A DNA stretch of 64,000 nt from Paenibacillus sp. OVF10 (GCA_022836915.1 CP094668.1:1488001-1552000); one strand, 5' to 3'. Counted from the first letter of the stretch, positions 46,362 through 56,674 are shown. Numbers and translations are program-made. Notes: generated from the sequence alone by a model not told the origin.

Positions 46362-48035
46362 ATGAAGAGTCTACTTAAATTCATTACCTGCGGAAGTGTG
46401 GATGATGGCAAGTCCACGCTGATCGGACATATGCTCTATGAGGCCAAGCTGCTGTTTGCCGATCAAGAACGCGCGCTTGAGCTCGATAGTCGATTGGGAA
46501 GCCGAGGCGGCAAAATCGACTACTCGCTGCTCCTCGATGGTTTGCTGGCCGAACGCGAACAAGGGATTACCATTGATGTGGCATATCGTTATTTTACGAC
46601 GTCTCATCGTTCCTTCATCGTGGCGGACACACCGGGACACGAAGAGTATACGCGCAACATGGCTGTAGGCGCTTCCTTTGCCGATCTAGCCATCATTCTG
46701 GTGGACGCTACCAAAGGCATCATTACCCAGACCAAACGCCATGCTCGGATCTGCGCCCTGATGGGTATCAAGCATCTCGTATTGGCTGTGAACAAGATGG
46801 ATCTGGTCGGCTTCGATCAGAGGACGTTCGAGGCAATCAAGGAAGAGTTCATCCAAACGACGGCCGAATTCCAAATCAAGAGCATCCAGGTCATTCCCGT
46901 GTCCGCTACGGAAGGGGACAACATTACAACCCAGTCGCCGAATGCTCCCTGGTACGAGGGGTTAGCATTATTGCCGTATTTGGAAAGTATAGATGTTCAT
47001 ACTACCGATGATACGAAGCCTTTCATGATGCCGGTTCAGCGTGTAAGCAGACCGGACCATACGTTCCGTGGGTTCCAGGGCCAGATCGAGGCTGGAAAGA
47101 TTTCGGTCGGAGACGAACTCATGACTCTGCCAAGTCGGGAGAAAGCCAAGGTTAAGCGGATTTTGGTGACGGACCAAGCTCAGGATTCGGCTTATGCTGG
47201 CCAACCGGTTACGATACAACTGGACCGCGAAGTTGATGTCTCGCGGGGCTGCGTGCTCACGATAGACAATCAAGTCCAAGAAGCTGACAGCTTCGCTTCT
47301 ACGATCCTGTGGATGGACGATTCCGTCCTGACTCCGGGCAAGCATTATTGGGTAAAAGTCGGAACGAAGACTCTTCCAGGCACTGTAACGGCGATTACCC
47401 ATAAAATTGACATTAACACGGGCCATACCGTTCCGGCCGATCAAATTGTTAAGAACGAATTGGCCAAGTGTGAATTCACGCTGTCGGATCAGATCGTCTT
47501 CGATTCCTTTGAGCACAATAAGAGCATCGGAGGTTTTATCCTCATTGATCGTGTCACTAACATGACGTCTGCTTGCGGAGTCATCGATCAAGCTCTGAAG
47601 GGAGAAAGCCGATTTGCCACGCTGGATACGGGGATCACGAGAGATGTTCGCGCCCAGCAGAAAGGACAATCTCCGCTTACGCTCTGGTTTGCTGGCTCGG
47701 ATACGGTAGCTCTCGCCAAGGAAGTGGAGAAGCGACTAATGTCATCCGGTTACCATACGATGCTGCTTGAGAGCATCAGTGGAGAAACGCTTCGCGGTAC
47801 GGCGGAGATGGCAAAGGTGTTGAACGACGCCGGCCTGATCTCACTGGTATCCCATGATTCTATCAGTGCGGGCGAACTTGAGACAGCTCGAGAGATCATC
47901 GGGGGTAAAGGATTTATCGAAGTTAACGCGGACGAGATCGGCGGAATGTCCACCCAGGATGCCACGAAATCCGTGGTTAAACGAGTCGTGCAATCCGTTA
48001 TCGATCACAGTCCTTCGAATAACTACGACATATAA
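46362..48035 (+). CDS. cysN: Sulfate adenylyltransferase subunit 1 with degenerate APS-kinase-like tail
   Basis: CysN is the elongation-factor-like GTPase of ATP sulfurylase. ATG 46362 lies one base after the cysD stop; GGGAGGG in the cysD end is its likely ribosome binding site. G1 is GSVDDGKSTLIGHMLYE, G3 is VADTPGHEEYTRNM and G4 is VNKMDLV. After the GTPase and beta-barrel domains (about 1-435), residues about 440-545 resemble APS kinase (CysC), as in fused CysNC, but the P-loop GLSGSGKST is replaced by WFAGSDTVAL and the DGDNVRH region is missing. The rest (AEMAKVLNDAGLISLVSHDSI) still aligns by eye. The kinase activity is probably lost. Confidence 0.9.
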   Translation: MKSLLKFITCGSVDDGKSTLIGHMLYEAKLLFADQERALELDSRLGSRGGKIDYSLLLDGLLAEREQGITIDVAYRYFTTSHRSFIVADTPGHEEYTRNMAVGASFADLAIILVDATKGIITQTKRHARICALMGIKHLVLAVNKMDLVGFDQRTFEAIKEEFIQTTAEFQIKSIQVIPVSATEGDNITTQSPNAPWYEGLALLPYLESIDVHTTDDTKPFMMPVQRVSRPDHTFRGFQGQIEAGKISVGDELMTLPSREKAKVKRILVTDQAQDSAYAGQPVTIQLDREVDVSRGCVLTIDNQVQEADSFASTILWMDDSVLTPGKHYWVKVGTKTLPGTVTAITHKIDINTGHTVPADQIVKNELAKCEFTLSDQIVFDSFEHNKSIGGFILIDRVTNMTSACGVIDQALKGESRFATLDTGITRDVRAQQKGQSPLTLWFAGSDTVALAKEVEKRLMSSGYHTMLLESISGETLRGTAEMAKVLNDAGLISLVSHDSISAGELETAREIIGGKGFIEVNADEIGGMSTQDATKSVVKRVVQSVIDHSPSNNYDI

Positions 48036-48051
48036 TAAGCATGTCCGATAA

Positions 48052-48087
48052 AAGCGGTTGCCGATCAGGCAGCCGCTTGTTTGTTTC
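48052..48087 (+). terminator. Rho-independent terminator of cysDN
   Basis: AAGCGGTTGCC-GATCA-GGCAGCCGCTT followed by GTTTGTTT. Confidence 0.8.
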
Positions 48088-48093
48088 GTCTAA

Positions 48094-48487
48094 CATCTTA
48101 ACGAACAGTCTGTATTCAGTGGTATGGCACCCGTTGATGTTAAAAGATGTAGAAAATCATTGGGCTAAGGATGCTGTCAATGATATGGGCTCTCGCCTCA
48201 TTGTGAATGGCATTGGTAACGATCTATACAATCCAAATACGGATATGACACGTGCTGAATTCGCAGCGATTATGATGAAAGGTTTGGGACTGAAGCCAGT
48301 TGATGGAAAGGCGCCTTTTGCAGATGTGGATGCTCCCGCTTGGTATCATTCCGCTGTTGCTGCAAGTATTGAGGCAGGTGTGATCAGCGGCAGAGGAGCA
48401 CATGAACTGGCTTCGAAAGCCAACATCACCCGTGCTGAGGTTGCAGCTATCGTCCAAAGAATATTGAAGGCTTCGGACTTGATTTAA
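48094..48487 (+). pseudogene. Beheaded S-layer homology (SLH) domain protein
   Basis: The C-terminal end of an SLH protein: VKDVENHWAKDAVNDMGSRL, NPNTDMTRAEFAAIMMKGLG and ADVDAPAWYHSAVAASIEAG with TRAEVAAIVQRIL make about two SLH modules that would anchor a protein to the cell wall. No start codon, ribosome binding site or signal peptide precedes it; the cysN terminator does. Just upstream, LNEQSVFSGMAPVDVK reads naturally into VENHW if one A of the A4 run at 48142-48145 is removed, so the fragment seems to begin near 48094. It is probably the remnant of a gene cut by insertion of the cysDN island. Confidence 0.75.
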
Positions 48488-48493
48488 AGCACC

Positions 48494-48541
48494 AAAAGGG
48501 TTCCCCATGCAGGAAGAACTGCATAAGGGGAGCCCTTTTTG
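48494..48541 (+). terminator. Rho-independent terminator after SLH remnant
   Basis: AAAAGGGTTCCCC-ATGCAG...CTGCAT-AAGGGGAGCCCTTTTT; a long interrupted stem followed by a T run. Presumably the original terminator of the SLH gene. Confidence 0.85.
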
Positions 48542-48605
48542 TCTTTGTTTCAATACCATCCATTAACTACAGTAGTCTAAAACTCCCCAACATCCCAGGC
48601 GATAA

Positions 48606-50470
48606 TTAATACACATGCACACCCGTACCAAGCACGGATTTGTTTTGTACGGAATTTCCGGATAGATATACCTTTTGCAGATTAGGTAGCTGGCTTAGGG
48701 TCTCGATATTGGAAATGGCATTGTTCTCGAGATGAAGCTCTTCTATGGCCTGCCAGTTACTCATAAATTCGAGAGAAGCCAAATTGCTGTCTTGCAGAGT
48801 GAAGGAACGTAGAGCGGACATGTTGGCAAAGTAAGGCATCATTTGGTCAACTTCAGTAACAGAGGTATTGTTTATGCTGAAATATGGCTGCTCTAAGGTC
48901 AAATGTTCAAGCACGCCTTTATCTGCGGCCGATTTTTGCTCAAAGTTCAGCCTACACTCGGAGCACATCAGAGATTTCACCTGATTTAAACGAAATAAAG
49001 CATCGCTCTCCTTGTACAGTGATGAGTCGTAAATGTTTAAGGTCTCTAGGCGGGACAAGCCGTCCAGGGCGGCAAGACGGGTTAGTTCATCGATCTCCCA
49101 GAGCGAGAGTTGCTCCAGTTTCGGGAATTTCCCCAGCGCAGCCAAGTTCAATTCCCCACTTCCGCCACGGAGCGACAGACTGGTTGTAGTCGGGGCCTTT
49201 AGCCCGGGGAGAAAGGAGCTTGGAATTTCCACTCGCTCTACTTTAGGCAGTGTCAGCGCTTCTGCATTCTCGTAGTAGCCGGACAACGTTAATTCCCGCA
49301 GAGAGGGCAGACTGTTTATGGCTTTTACCGAACCAAGCTGACTTAGAGAAGCCAGGCGTAGTGTAGTAATGGAGTTTTTACCAGCCAAGCGCTCCAGATT
49401 GGAAAAGTTCACATTTTCGATATCTAGCGTTTGTAGAGCAGGCATATTTTGCACAAAGTCGATGGACTTTACATTCGATAAATAGGACAACTGAAGCTCC
49501 TGAAGCTGGGTCAGGGCGTACAGCGGCTGCAGGTCTGTGGCTTCGCTGTAATGTATGGACAAGGATGACAGCCCGGTCATGGACGATAACCATCCGAGTT
49601 CATCGACAAAGGTGAGCGACAGGGACTTGAGCGGCAGTTTATTCAATAGATAAAAATCCGTTACGGACTCATCCACATAGGTAATGGATAAAGAACTCAG
49701 ATTAGGAAATTCCAGCAGCAGGGCCAATTCCTGATTGCTGCGAAGCTGAGTGGTAAGCTCCGTGATTTTAGACTTGTCGCCAAAGTAGCCCGAAAATGTA
49801 CTAAAGGATTCGTTAAAAGCGCCTCCATAACTTTTTAATCCGGGCATATGGGCCAAAGTGGTTTGGTCCGTCTGGGATATTTCATAGGTATTTGTCAGGT
49901 CCAATGCGGTCAGTCCCTTAAAAGCTTCAAAATCTCGCTGATCAATCCGTTGGCTATTCAGTTTCTTGTCCTGAGTAATATAAGTGATCTTCTCGGCCTG
50001 TTCATCGCTGAAGGGATCGGAGAGGCTATATGTAAACTTCCATTGATCATTCTCCGAATGCTCTACGGTTAAATAGCGAATACGAGCCAATTCCTCCTCT
50101 GTTGGCAAGGCGGACCCTTTATCAAAGATATCTCGCAAAAATGAGAGCAAAACCTCGCTTTCAGGCATCTTTCGCACAGGCAAATTGGCTTCTGTTTTTG
50201 GATAGGTGGAGCTGTTGCTATAATAAAAATATGTACCGATGGCGCCAGCCAGGACTAACATCAGTATCAGCATTACCTTTACGGAGGCAGTCTGCTTCAG
50301 CGGTGCTTTAGGGGCGTTCCGTGGTAATGATTAATGGTCTGGTCTACGTAATAGACATGATTTTGCTTCAATAAAAGCTCTGTTTCACAATAGGGACACT
50401 TTAAAACCTCATCCTTCTTGTATTCAATTCTTCCGTTGCAATTGGGGCAGTTTAGCGGGATAAACGCCAC
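48606..50470 (-). CDS. Zinc-ribbon, single-TM, leucine-rich repeat protein, frameshifted as sequenced
   Basis: GTG 50470 follows AAGGAGGGGAC and opens MAFIPLNCPNCNGRIEYKK with a CPNC...CPYC zinc ribbon. The frame breaks in the C4 run at 50311-50314 (plus strand G4); one more base gives HGTPPKAPLKQTASVKV and joins the transmembrane segment VMLILMLVLAGAIGTYFYYS. The remaining 500 residues, outside the membrane, are an irregular LRR solenoid (LSSLSIHYSEATDLQPL, LQELQLSYLSNVKSIDFV, IEELHLENNAISNIETLSQL). The repaired protein has 621 residues. Architecture suggests a membrane sensor or scaffold; no close named family is recognised. Confidence 0.82.
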
Positions 50471-50580
50471 GAATGTCCCCTCCTTCATTATGATGGTCAT
50501 AAGATCATGCTGAACGGTCATCTGATTTCATTATACCTTGTAAATTTACGTTTGATGAGAGTAAGGAGTTTCACATAACG

Positions 50581-50608
50581 AAGGAGCAGGAAAATCCTGC
50601 TCCTTTTT
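50581..50608. terminator. Bidirectional terminator
   Basis: AAGGAGCAGG-AAAAT-CCTGCTCCTT with a T run, downstream of the GNAT gene on the minus strand. Confidence 0.88.
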
Positions 50609-50653
50609 GATCTTTTTAAGTATGGCAGGTGGTAGGAATTGTTAAATAAATCA

Positions 50654-51535
50654 TCAAGCAATAGATGTTATTGGATGTTTAACTTGCACAGGGTAGAGAT
50701 GTTCACCATGGGTTCTTACAAATAAGCCGTCATTGCTGATTGTACTTTTTAGAACGATATCATCTGTTGCATCTGGCGTGAAATGAAAGGTTACTTTCTC
50801 TGTATCTTCATCTGCAATCTTATCCAAGATATCTTTCATATTCATTTCGTTTAAGCTAACAACGTCGAAGAGCTCAATATGATTGTCTTCTTTCTGATAA
50901 ATAACAATGACGTTTTCGTTTTCCAAGTAATAAATATCATCACTAAAGACATTCAGGCAATAAAACATGAGTATTCCTTGAGCATGATCGGTAGCAAAAT
51001 GCTGCGAAACAGGTAATCTTTCGGATGCAAATCTATGGATAAGACGTAAATCCTCCGCGTTAGTTACATTTAGTTTTCGGATGTTCGCAGGCTCAGGTGA
51101 TTTCTTTGCCGTATAATTCATTGAAAAAAGATGTTCTTCCACAGGTTTAAACCCAAACTTGGGGTAAAAATCAAGGACTGATTCATTGGCAAAAAGGTAC
51201 ATGTAATCGTACTTGTTCTCGTATTCCGCTAAAACTTTGTTCATTAAACGTGTAGAGAGTCCTTTCCCCCGATAATCAGGATGTGTCATCACCGTGCCGA
51301 TTTGAATCGCTTTTTTCTTCTCACCGTGAATGATGAGCTCAAGGATGTTAACAGAAACGTTGGCAATAACCTGGTCTCCATCGACATATGAATAAGGGAT
51401 GTAACGCTCGCCCCAGTATCCTTGTTGATACCAATCTTCAAAATTGATCTCAAACGTGTTGACAGCAAGCTCGAAAAAACTTTTGCGCAGTACTTCATTG
51501 TTTTTATAATTCTTCATAAATATTAATTCTTGCAT
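50654..51535 (-). CDS. GNAT family N-acetyltransferase, Eis-like two-domain form
   Basis: The 293-residue protein has an N-terminal GNAT domain with the acetyl-CoA loop VMTHPDYRGKGLSTRLMNKVL and a second half with an SCP2-like or second GNAT-like fold. AAGGGGAGAATACC precedes ATG 51535. It belongs to the large group of Bacillus acetyltransferases (COG4552-type). The substrate is unknown. Confidence 0.85.
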   Translation of the reverse strand: MQELIFMKNYKNNEVLRKSFFELAVNTFEINFEDWYQQGYWGERYIPYSYVDGDQVIANVSVNILELIIHGEKKKAIQIGTVMTHPDYRGKGLSTRLMNKVLAEYENKYDYMYLFANESVLDFYPKFGFKPVEEHLFSMNYTAKKSPEPANIRKLNVTNAEDLRLIHRFASERLPVSQHFATDHAQGILMFYCLNVFSDDIYYLENENVIVIYQKEDNHIELFDVVSLNEMNMKDILDKIADEDTEKVTFHFTPDATDDIVLKSTISNDGLFVRTHGEHLYPVQVKHPITSIA

Positions 51536-51690
51536 GGTATTCTCCCCTTAATCCTCAAAAGTGACTGTTTGTATAGTGGTACGATCCTGCATTTAACTAT
51601 GTAAAATATGATTACAGGTGACAATTCTGCTTATAAGTTGTTGTTTAAGCAAGATTTGTAACAAGAGAAAGTGGAGTATGATACGGAAAG

Positions 51691-51720
51691 AGACGCGAGC
51701 GAATTCGCGTCTTCTTTTTT
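51691..51720 (+). terminator. Orphan terminator-like hairpin
   Basis: AGACGCGA-GCGAAT-TCGCGTCT followed by TCTTTTTT. No plus-strand gene precedes it, so it may end a small RNA or very short gene transcribed from the 51540-51690 interval. Confidence 0.65.
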
Positions 51721-51792
51721 GCATGCTTTATAGGATATGCTTAAATGCAATTGCGTCAGTGAACTGTTTTTCACTATTCAAATCTTGGTCCA

Positions 51793-51999
51793 TCAATCTA
51801 CATTAAAATGCACGATTGCACTATATAACATCTTGTTGCGAAAAGGGTCAAACGTTACTTGATGTTGAACTTGCTTCACGCGTAACATTAATGCTTTGTT
51901 CATTCCGATTCGTTCTTCGATCGCTCGTTCCAGTTCACGGAAGTCATAAGCCTGCAAGCATTCGACTTTGTCTTTGATCATATCCAGTGAAATTTCCAT
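51793..51999 (-). CDS. DUF2536 family small protein (YrzA-like)
   Basis: The 68-residue protein (MEISLDMIKDKVECLQAYDF) has the family pattern SLDMIKDKVE at the start, a central helix with NKALMLRVKQVQHQVTF and the end MLYSAIVHFNVD. AAGGAGGCCTGAATTATAT precedes ATG 51999. It resembles YrzA of B. subtilis (DUF2536), unknown function. Confidence 0.7.
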   Translation of the reverse strand: MEISLDMIKDKVECLQAYDFRELERAIEERIGMNKALMLRVKQVQHQVTFDPFRNKMLYSAIVHFNVD

Positions 52000-52380
52000 A
52001 TATAATTCAGGCCTCCTTAAAATCTCGATTTGCAGGTTAAAAGCCTGTCGAGCTTCATTTTAGAGGAGCTTTTCCAGTTCGGCAAGAGCAATCGGGCTGA
52101 AAATCTAATAAAGACGTGATAAAATCGGGAAAGGGCAATTTTAAGATCATCGAACTTTCATTAATCTGAAGATCTAATGGAAGTTATAACAGATACTGCT
52201 GTTTGAACAAAGTTACATTTGCATGGTATAAGTGAAGAAGAAGCTAGGACACCATAATGTGAATCGCAACGAAACTGCGAATGATCATGTAAATGATAGG
52301 CAAGCAGATGCAAAGAGTTACGTTTTATTATTATTAATGAGGACAAAGACTGTCCTGGAATGTATAGAGGAGCTTTTGAG
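52000..52380. other. Gap between DUF2536 gene and dus
   Basis: The 381-base gap includes a CTCGA-N4-CAGG...CCTG-TCGAG hairpin at 52024-52052 and an AGAGGAGCTTTT sequence at 52063 that recurs as the dus ribosome binding site at 52365. No gene seen. Confidence 0.4.
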
Positions 52381-53355
52381 ATGACAAAGGAAAACTTTTG
52401 GCGTGAATTGCCACGACCATTTTTTATACTGGCACCTATGGAAGATGTGACCGATGTTGTGTTTCGGCATGTCGTAAGTGAAGCGGGCAGACCGGATGTG
52501 TTTTTTACGGAGTTTGCGAACACAGAGAGTTATTGTCACCCGGAGGGGCACCATAGTGTGCGTGGACGGTTGACGTTTACAGCGGATGAACAGCCGATTG
52601 TGGCTCATATCTGGGGAGATAAACCGGAATTTTTTCGTGAGATGAGTATCGGTATGGCAAAGGAAGGTTTTAAAGGCATCGATATCAATATGGGCTGTCC
52701 TGTAGCGAATGTTGCGGAGAATGGAAAAGGAAGTGGCTTGATCTGCCGCCCAGCCCTTGCGGCGGAGATTATTCAGGCGGCGAAAGCCGGAGGGCTGCCG
52801 GTCAGTGTGAAAACGCGTCTCGGATTTACTGAGGTCGATGAATGGCGCGACTGGTTGACTCATATTTTGCAACAGGACATCGTGAATCTGTCTATTCACC
52901 TGCGTACGAGAGAGGAAATGAGCAAAGTAGACGCTCACTGGGAACTTATTCCGGAGATTAAGAAACTGCGTGACGAGATAGCGCCTAATACTCTTCTGAC
53001 GATTAATGGGGATATTCCTGACCGGGAGACAGGCCTGAGACTCGCGGAGCAATATAGTGTGGATGGTATTATGATTGGACGCGGTATCTTCCAGAATCCG
53101 TTTGCTTTTGAGAAGGAGCCGAAGGAACACAGCAGTAAGGAATTGCTTGATCTGCTACGGCTGCATTTGGATCTCCATGATCAATATTCTGAGCTTGAAC
53201 CGCGTTCGTTCAGCCCGCTGGCCCGTTTTTTCAAAATCTATGTTCGAGGCTTCCGCGGTGCTAGTGAGCTCAGAAACAGCTTGATGAACGCCAAAACCAC
53301 TTCTAAAGTACGCGAATTGCTCATTGAGTTTGAAAGTAATGAACAGGTGGAGTAG
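52381..53355 (+). CDS. dus: tRNA-dihydrouridine synthase
   Basis: Dus enzymes reduce uridines in the tRNA D-loop using FMN and NADPH. The 324-residue protein has the FMN barrel start [20 protein letters not shown], the signature [22 protein letters not shown] with the catalytic Cys, VKTRLGF, and the TINGDIP and [11 protein letters not shown] phosphate loops. ATG 52381 follows AGAGGAGCTTTTGAG. The sequence is nearer to the DUS family of Bacilli that lacks the NifR3-type EAMGHG motif. Strong terminator downstream. Confidence 0.93.
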   Translation: MTKENFWRELPRPFFILAPMEDVTDVVFRHVVSEAGRPDVFFTEFANTESYCHPEGHHSVRGRLTFTADEQPIVAHIWGDKPEFFREMSIGMAKEGFKGIDINMGCPVANVAENGKGSGLICRPALAAEIIQAAKAGGLPVSVKTRLGFTEVDEWRDWLTHILQQDIVNLSIHLRTREEMSKVDAHWELIPEIKKLRDEIAPNTLLTINGDIPDRETGLRLAEQYSVDGIMIGRGIFQNPFAFEKEPKEHSSKELLDLLRLHLDLHDQYSELEPRSFSPLARFFKIYVRGFRGASELRNSLMNAKTTSKVRELLIEFESNEQVE

Positions 53356-53404
53356 AGTAAGACGTAATCATGGATACGGAGTATGATCCAGGTAGATTAA
53401 ATAG

Positions 53405-53438
53405 AAAAAAGAAGCGGTAACTCTTCCGCTTCTTTTTT
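53405..53438. terminator. Bidirectional terminator
   Basis: AAAAAAGAAGCGG-TAACTCTT-CCGCTTCTTTTTT. Shared by dus and the convergent ankyrin gene. Confidence 0.92.
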
Positions 53439-53448
53439 GCTTTGCTGT

Positions 53449-54503
53449 TTAACGCGTATACTCTGGCTTCTCTATAGTGACCGGCTGAGGATTGGCAAGC
53501 ACCCATAATACCGCCAACTCGGATAATCTGGCAGGCGCATCAAAATCGTATCCATTATGAAGCTTTCTGGCCAAATCTGCTGCCTCTTGGAGAAGTGCGG
53601 GGGCGAGTGGCGCTCCAGTGCCCAGATAACGAATTAGCGCATCCAGCATTTTGCGATACTCCGCATCCCAGTTTCCTCCGCCATTATCCAATACTTCATG
53701 GGACACACGTCCTGTGATGCGAATGACCTCTCCTGCACCGTTTGAGCGTGGCCCTGAGCCGGGATGAGATATTCCCACAGCTCTTGGTGCTGCTTGGGCC
53801 AGGTGGTTGCCTTTACCTGAATGGGTGCAGTTCCATCGTGCATGATCCGATTCGCTACCGGCTCGACATCAAATAACTGGTACAGTTTAATCAGCGCGTC
53901 TGAAACTCCATCGACCTTGTCCTTATTGAACTTCTCACGGACGAATTCAAAATCCTTACCGATCCGCTTCACCGATTCTTTCATATCCGGGGTGACCGAT
54001 GCTCCGGCATCCAGAAGAATTGCGGCAATCTCTGCCAGATTAACTATATCGCTATTCCTACAATTGACTAACCCCTTAGCTAATGGCGTATTACCCTGTT
54101 TATTTTCTACGTTAATCGTAGCGCCCTGGTTTACCAACTCTTGAACCACTTTGGTTCGATACCCACTGACCGCTGCATGTAACGGTGTTTCATTTTGGTA
54201 ATCCACAGCGTCCAGATCCGCACCTAATTCAAGGAACAGGGGTACATTTCCTGACCAGTGTGAGGCATGGGCATGTAAAGGCGTGCGTTGATATTTGTCA
54301 CGTGCATTAATATCTGCCCCTTGCTCTAACAGCCAGCGGACCAATTCATCCGAAATATGCCGAAAGCTGAGGGCCGTACCTTTGCTGTAGCCCCCGCGGG
54401 CATCCCATTCGCATTGCTCAAAGACTTCTTTTACGGTTGCGATATCATTATCTTTAACGAGTTTTTCCATATGAGCAGGTAAGGTTGCTTTCTTCGTAGC
54501 CAT
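53449..54503 (-). CDS. Ankyrin-repeat protein, frameshifted as sequenced
   Basis: ATG 54503 follows AAAGGAGAGGAAGAGTGTA. The 351-residue (repaired) protein has four or five ankyrin repeats (about 30-160, LVRWLLEQGADINARDKYQRTPLHAHAS and NETPLHAAVSGYRTKVVQELVNQGATIN). The frame breaks at 53759-53763; one more G or C restores WEYLIPGSGPRSNGAGEVIR and the helical C-terminal part ending KPEYTR. No signal peptide. Ankyrin proteins mediate protein contacts; the partner is unknown. Confidence 0.85.
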
Positions 54504-54755
54504 TACACTCTTCCTCTCCTTTGTGAATAACAACGTAAGTTCCAATGGTAGGCTATGATGATTTAATAGTAAGTAGATAATTTTCTGCAATTTTATCACA
54601 TAGGGGAATTCAAAACCAATAACTGGGTTTCTTCCATCATCAATTTGGTTTGCTATGTTATAATTTAAATGAATGTTGATACTGGAGACGGATTGAAAAA
54701 TATTTGAAATGATCGCCGCAATTCATGCGGTAGGCTTTTGATAATAGGAGGATTT

Positions 54756-55325
54756 ATGTCCTGGAGTAAATTGAAGCAACAACTGGAGAGTTTTCTTAGT
54801 CCTGCGTTAGTTGGAAGGGTGGAGTACCGTGCCACCAGCTATCGCTATTCACCTGATAAATCAGGCAATTGTTATATTACTGTAGATAAAAAGAATGTAC
54901 TCAACATGAGTGATACAACAACCCCAATCCGATGGTATCAGACAGAGCAGGAGATCAAGAGCGATCCGGAGATCATGATTCCTGTGAGCGATGAAGAGAT
55001 TGAAGTTATTCGAAAAGATTCCAAAGGACCCATTCCCGAGGATCGTCTTCAAGTCATGGCAAGAAGCAGAAAAATCTCCGTACATGCCAAGGAGCTTTTG
55101 TTGGCTCAGACCGCACTTAGTAAATCGAATTTTACCGTTGCAGCCACGACGTATTTATCAACTTCTATAGAGGATAATCTGGATAGCAAGGATATTTTGT
55201 TTAATATTCTGGCTTTAATGGACAGACGAGTTGGCAAAAAGCGAATTCTGAACATGTCGGAGCAGGTCAAATTAAAGCATCCAGCGGTACAATATTTTTA
55301 TGAACTGCGTCGTCGTACGTTGTGA
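54756..55325 (+). CDS. SF0329 family protein of unknown function
   Basis: ATG 54756 lies five bases after AGGAGG. The 189-residue protein opens MSWSKLKQQLESFLSPALVGRVEYRATSYRY and ends KHPAVQYFYELRRRTL; the sequence pattern matches proteins named SF0329 family in Paenibacillus and Bacillus. There is no membrane segment. The family has no established function. Confidence 0.75.
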   Translation: MSWSKLKQQLESFLSPALVGRVEYRATSYRYSPDKSGNCYITVDKKNVLNMSDTTTPIRWYQTEQEIKSDPEIMIPVSDEEIEVIRKDSKGPIPEDRLQVMARSRKISVHAKELLLAQTALSKSNFTVAATTYLSTSIEDNLDSKDILFNILALMDRRVGKKRILNMSEQVKLKHPAVQYFYELRRRTL

Positions 55326-55437
55326 AATGGATTAACTTTTGATATAGCTTTTAACTATAACCAGTTATGGTTTTTAAGTATCCCTTCTAACTGCTCTCGG
55401 CGTGATATGATCATTTTATACAACGAGGGGTTTTTAC

Positions 55438-56604
55438 ATGACTGATAAGTTCCAGATCGTAGGAAGTTTATTGCGGCCGGATGAGCTGCTGAAATATAAA
55501 ACGCAAATTGAACATAACGATGATATCCAATATCCATTCTATGAAAACTACGAAGGATATGAGAAGTGTGAGACGGAGGCAATTAAACAAGTTGTGGCTA
55601 AGGAAATCGAACATAACTTGTCCGTGGTTACCGATGGCGAATTTTCGAAATCGATGTGGCATTTGGACTTTGTATGGGGATTTGGCGGAGTGAAGCGTTA
55701 CATCGCGGATCATGGCTATTTTTTCAGAGATGTGGATGGAACTTCGAAGTATGAAACACGCAAAGATATCGGACTGCGCATCACTGATAAATTGAGTGGA
55801 AAGAACCATCATTTCATTCAACTGTTCCAACAACTGCAAGACACGGCTGGCGAGCAACAAACGAAGCTTTGTGTACCATCGCCTTCACATATTTTCGGTG
55901 AGCTTTCCTGGTCGGATAACATTGGTGGAACGGATGCTGTATATCAAAACATACAGGAGCTCAAAGAGGGTCTTGTGATCGCGTATAAGGAATTCGTGGA
56001 GGAATTCGCTGCAGTGGGCGGTAAAATTCTGCAATTCGATGATTGCTTGTGGGAACTGTTTGCAGACGACAACCCGAACTCTCCTTTTACAGGGGAACAT
56101 ATTAATCAAGATGAAGTAAAGGGTCTCGCTACCGAATTCATTGATATTAATAATACCGTGATTGACTTTGGTCATAGCCTTGGCTTGAAAATGTGGACAC
56201 ATAACTGCCGCGGCAATTATGATTCCCGCAACATGGGTGGTGGATCGTATGCCAAAATTGCGAATCTGTTCCTGAAGCAATTGAAATATGACCGTTTCTT
56301 CCTGGAGTGGGATGATGATCGTGCGGGTTCAATTGAAGCTCTGGAAGTGTTCAAGGACAGACCTGAAACGGAAATTGTACTGGGTCTGTTGTCATCCAAA
56401 ACGAGTACACTCGATGATGAAGCACGTGTTGTCCGTTTGCTGGACGAAGCTTCCAAAATCATTGATAAGGATCGGCTGCTGTTGTCTCACCAATGCGGAT
56501 TTGCATCTTGTGATGGCGGTAACGAATTAAGCGAAGCTCAGCAATGGGCGAAGATTGATCAAGGGCAGAAGATTGCAAAGCAATATTGGGGCAGCACCGT
56601 CTAG
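55438..56604 (+). CDS. Cobalamin-independent methionine synthase (MetE C-terminal) family protein, YxjG-like
   Basis: The 388-residue protein is a single MetE catalytic barrel. Zinc-ligand regions are visible: LKMWTHNCRGNYDS (His-x-Cys), FLEWDDDRAGS (Glu) and LLSHQCGFAS (Cys). B. subtilis YxjG and YxjH of this kind are S-box regulated and probably take part in methionine or S-methylcysteine metabolism. ATG 55438 follows GAGGGG at about 8 bases. No S-box is visible in the 112 bases upstream. Confidence 0.9.
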   Translation: MTDKFQIVGSLLRPDELLKYKTQIEHNDDIQYPFYENYEGYEKCETEAIKQVVAKEIEHNLSVVTDGEFSKSMWHLDFVWGFGGVKRYIADHGYFFRDVDGTSKYETRKDIGLRITDKLSGKNHHFIQLFQQLQDTAGEQQTKLCVPSPSHIFGELSWSDNIGGTDAVYQNIQELKEGLVIAYKEFVEEFAAVGGKILQFDDCLWELFADDNPNSPFTGEHINQDEVKGLATEFIDINNTVIDFGHSLGLKMWTHNCRGNYDSRNMGGGSYAKIANLFLKQLKYDRFFLEWDDDRAGSIEALEVFKDRPETEIVLGLLSSKTSTLDDEARVVRLLDEASKIIDKDRLLLSHQCGFASCDGGNELSEAQQWAKIDQGQKIAKQYWGSTV

Positions 56605-56674
56605 AATTCAAGCTGAATATATTGTGACCTTATAAACACATTGCTCGATCAATAGTGTTCTGTGCGATAATGAA

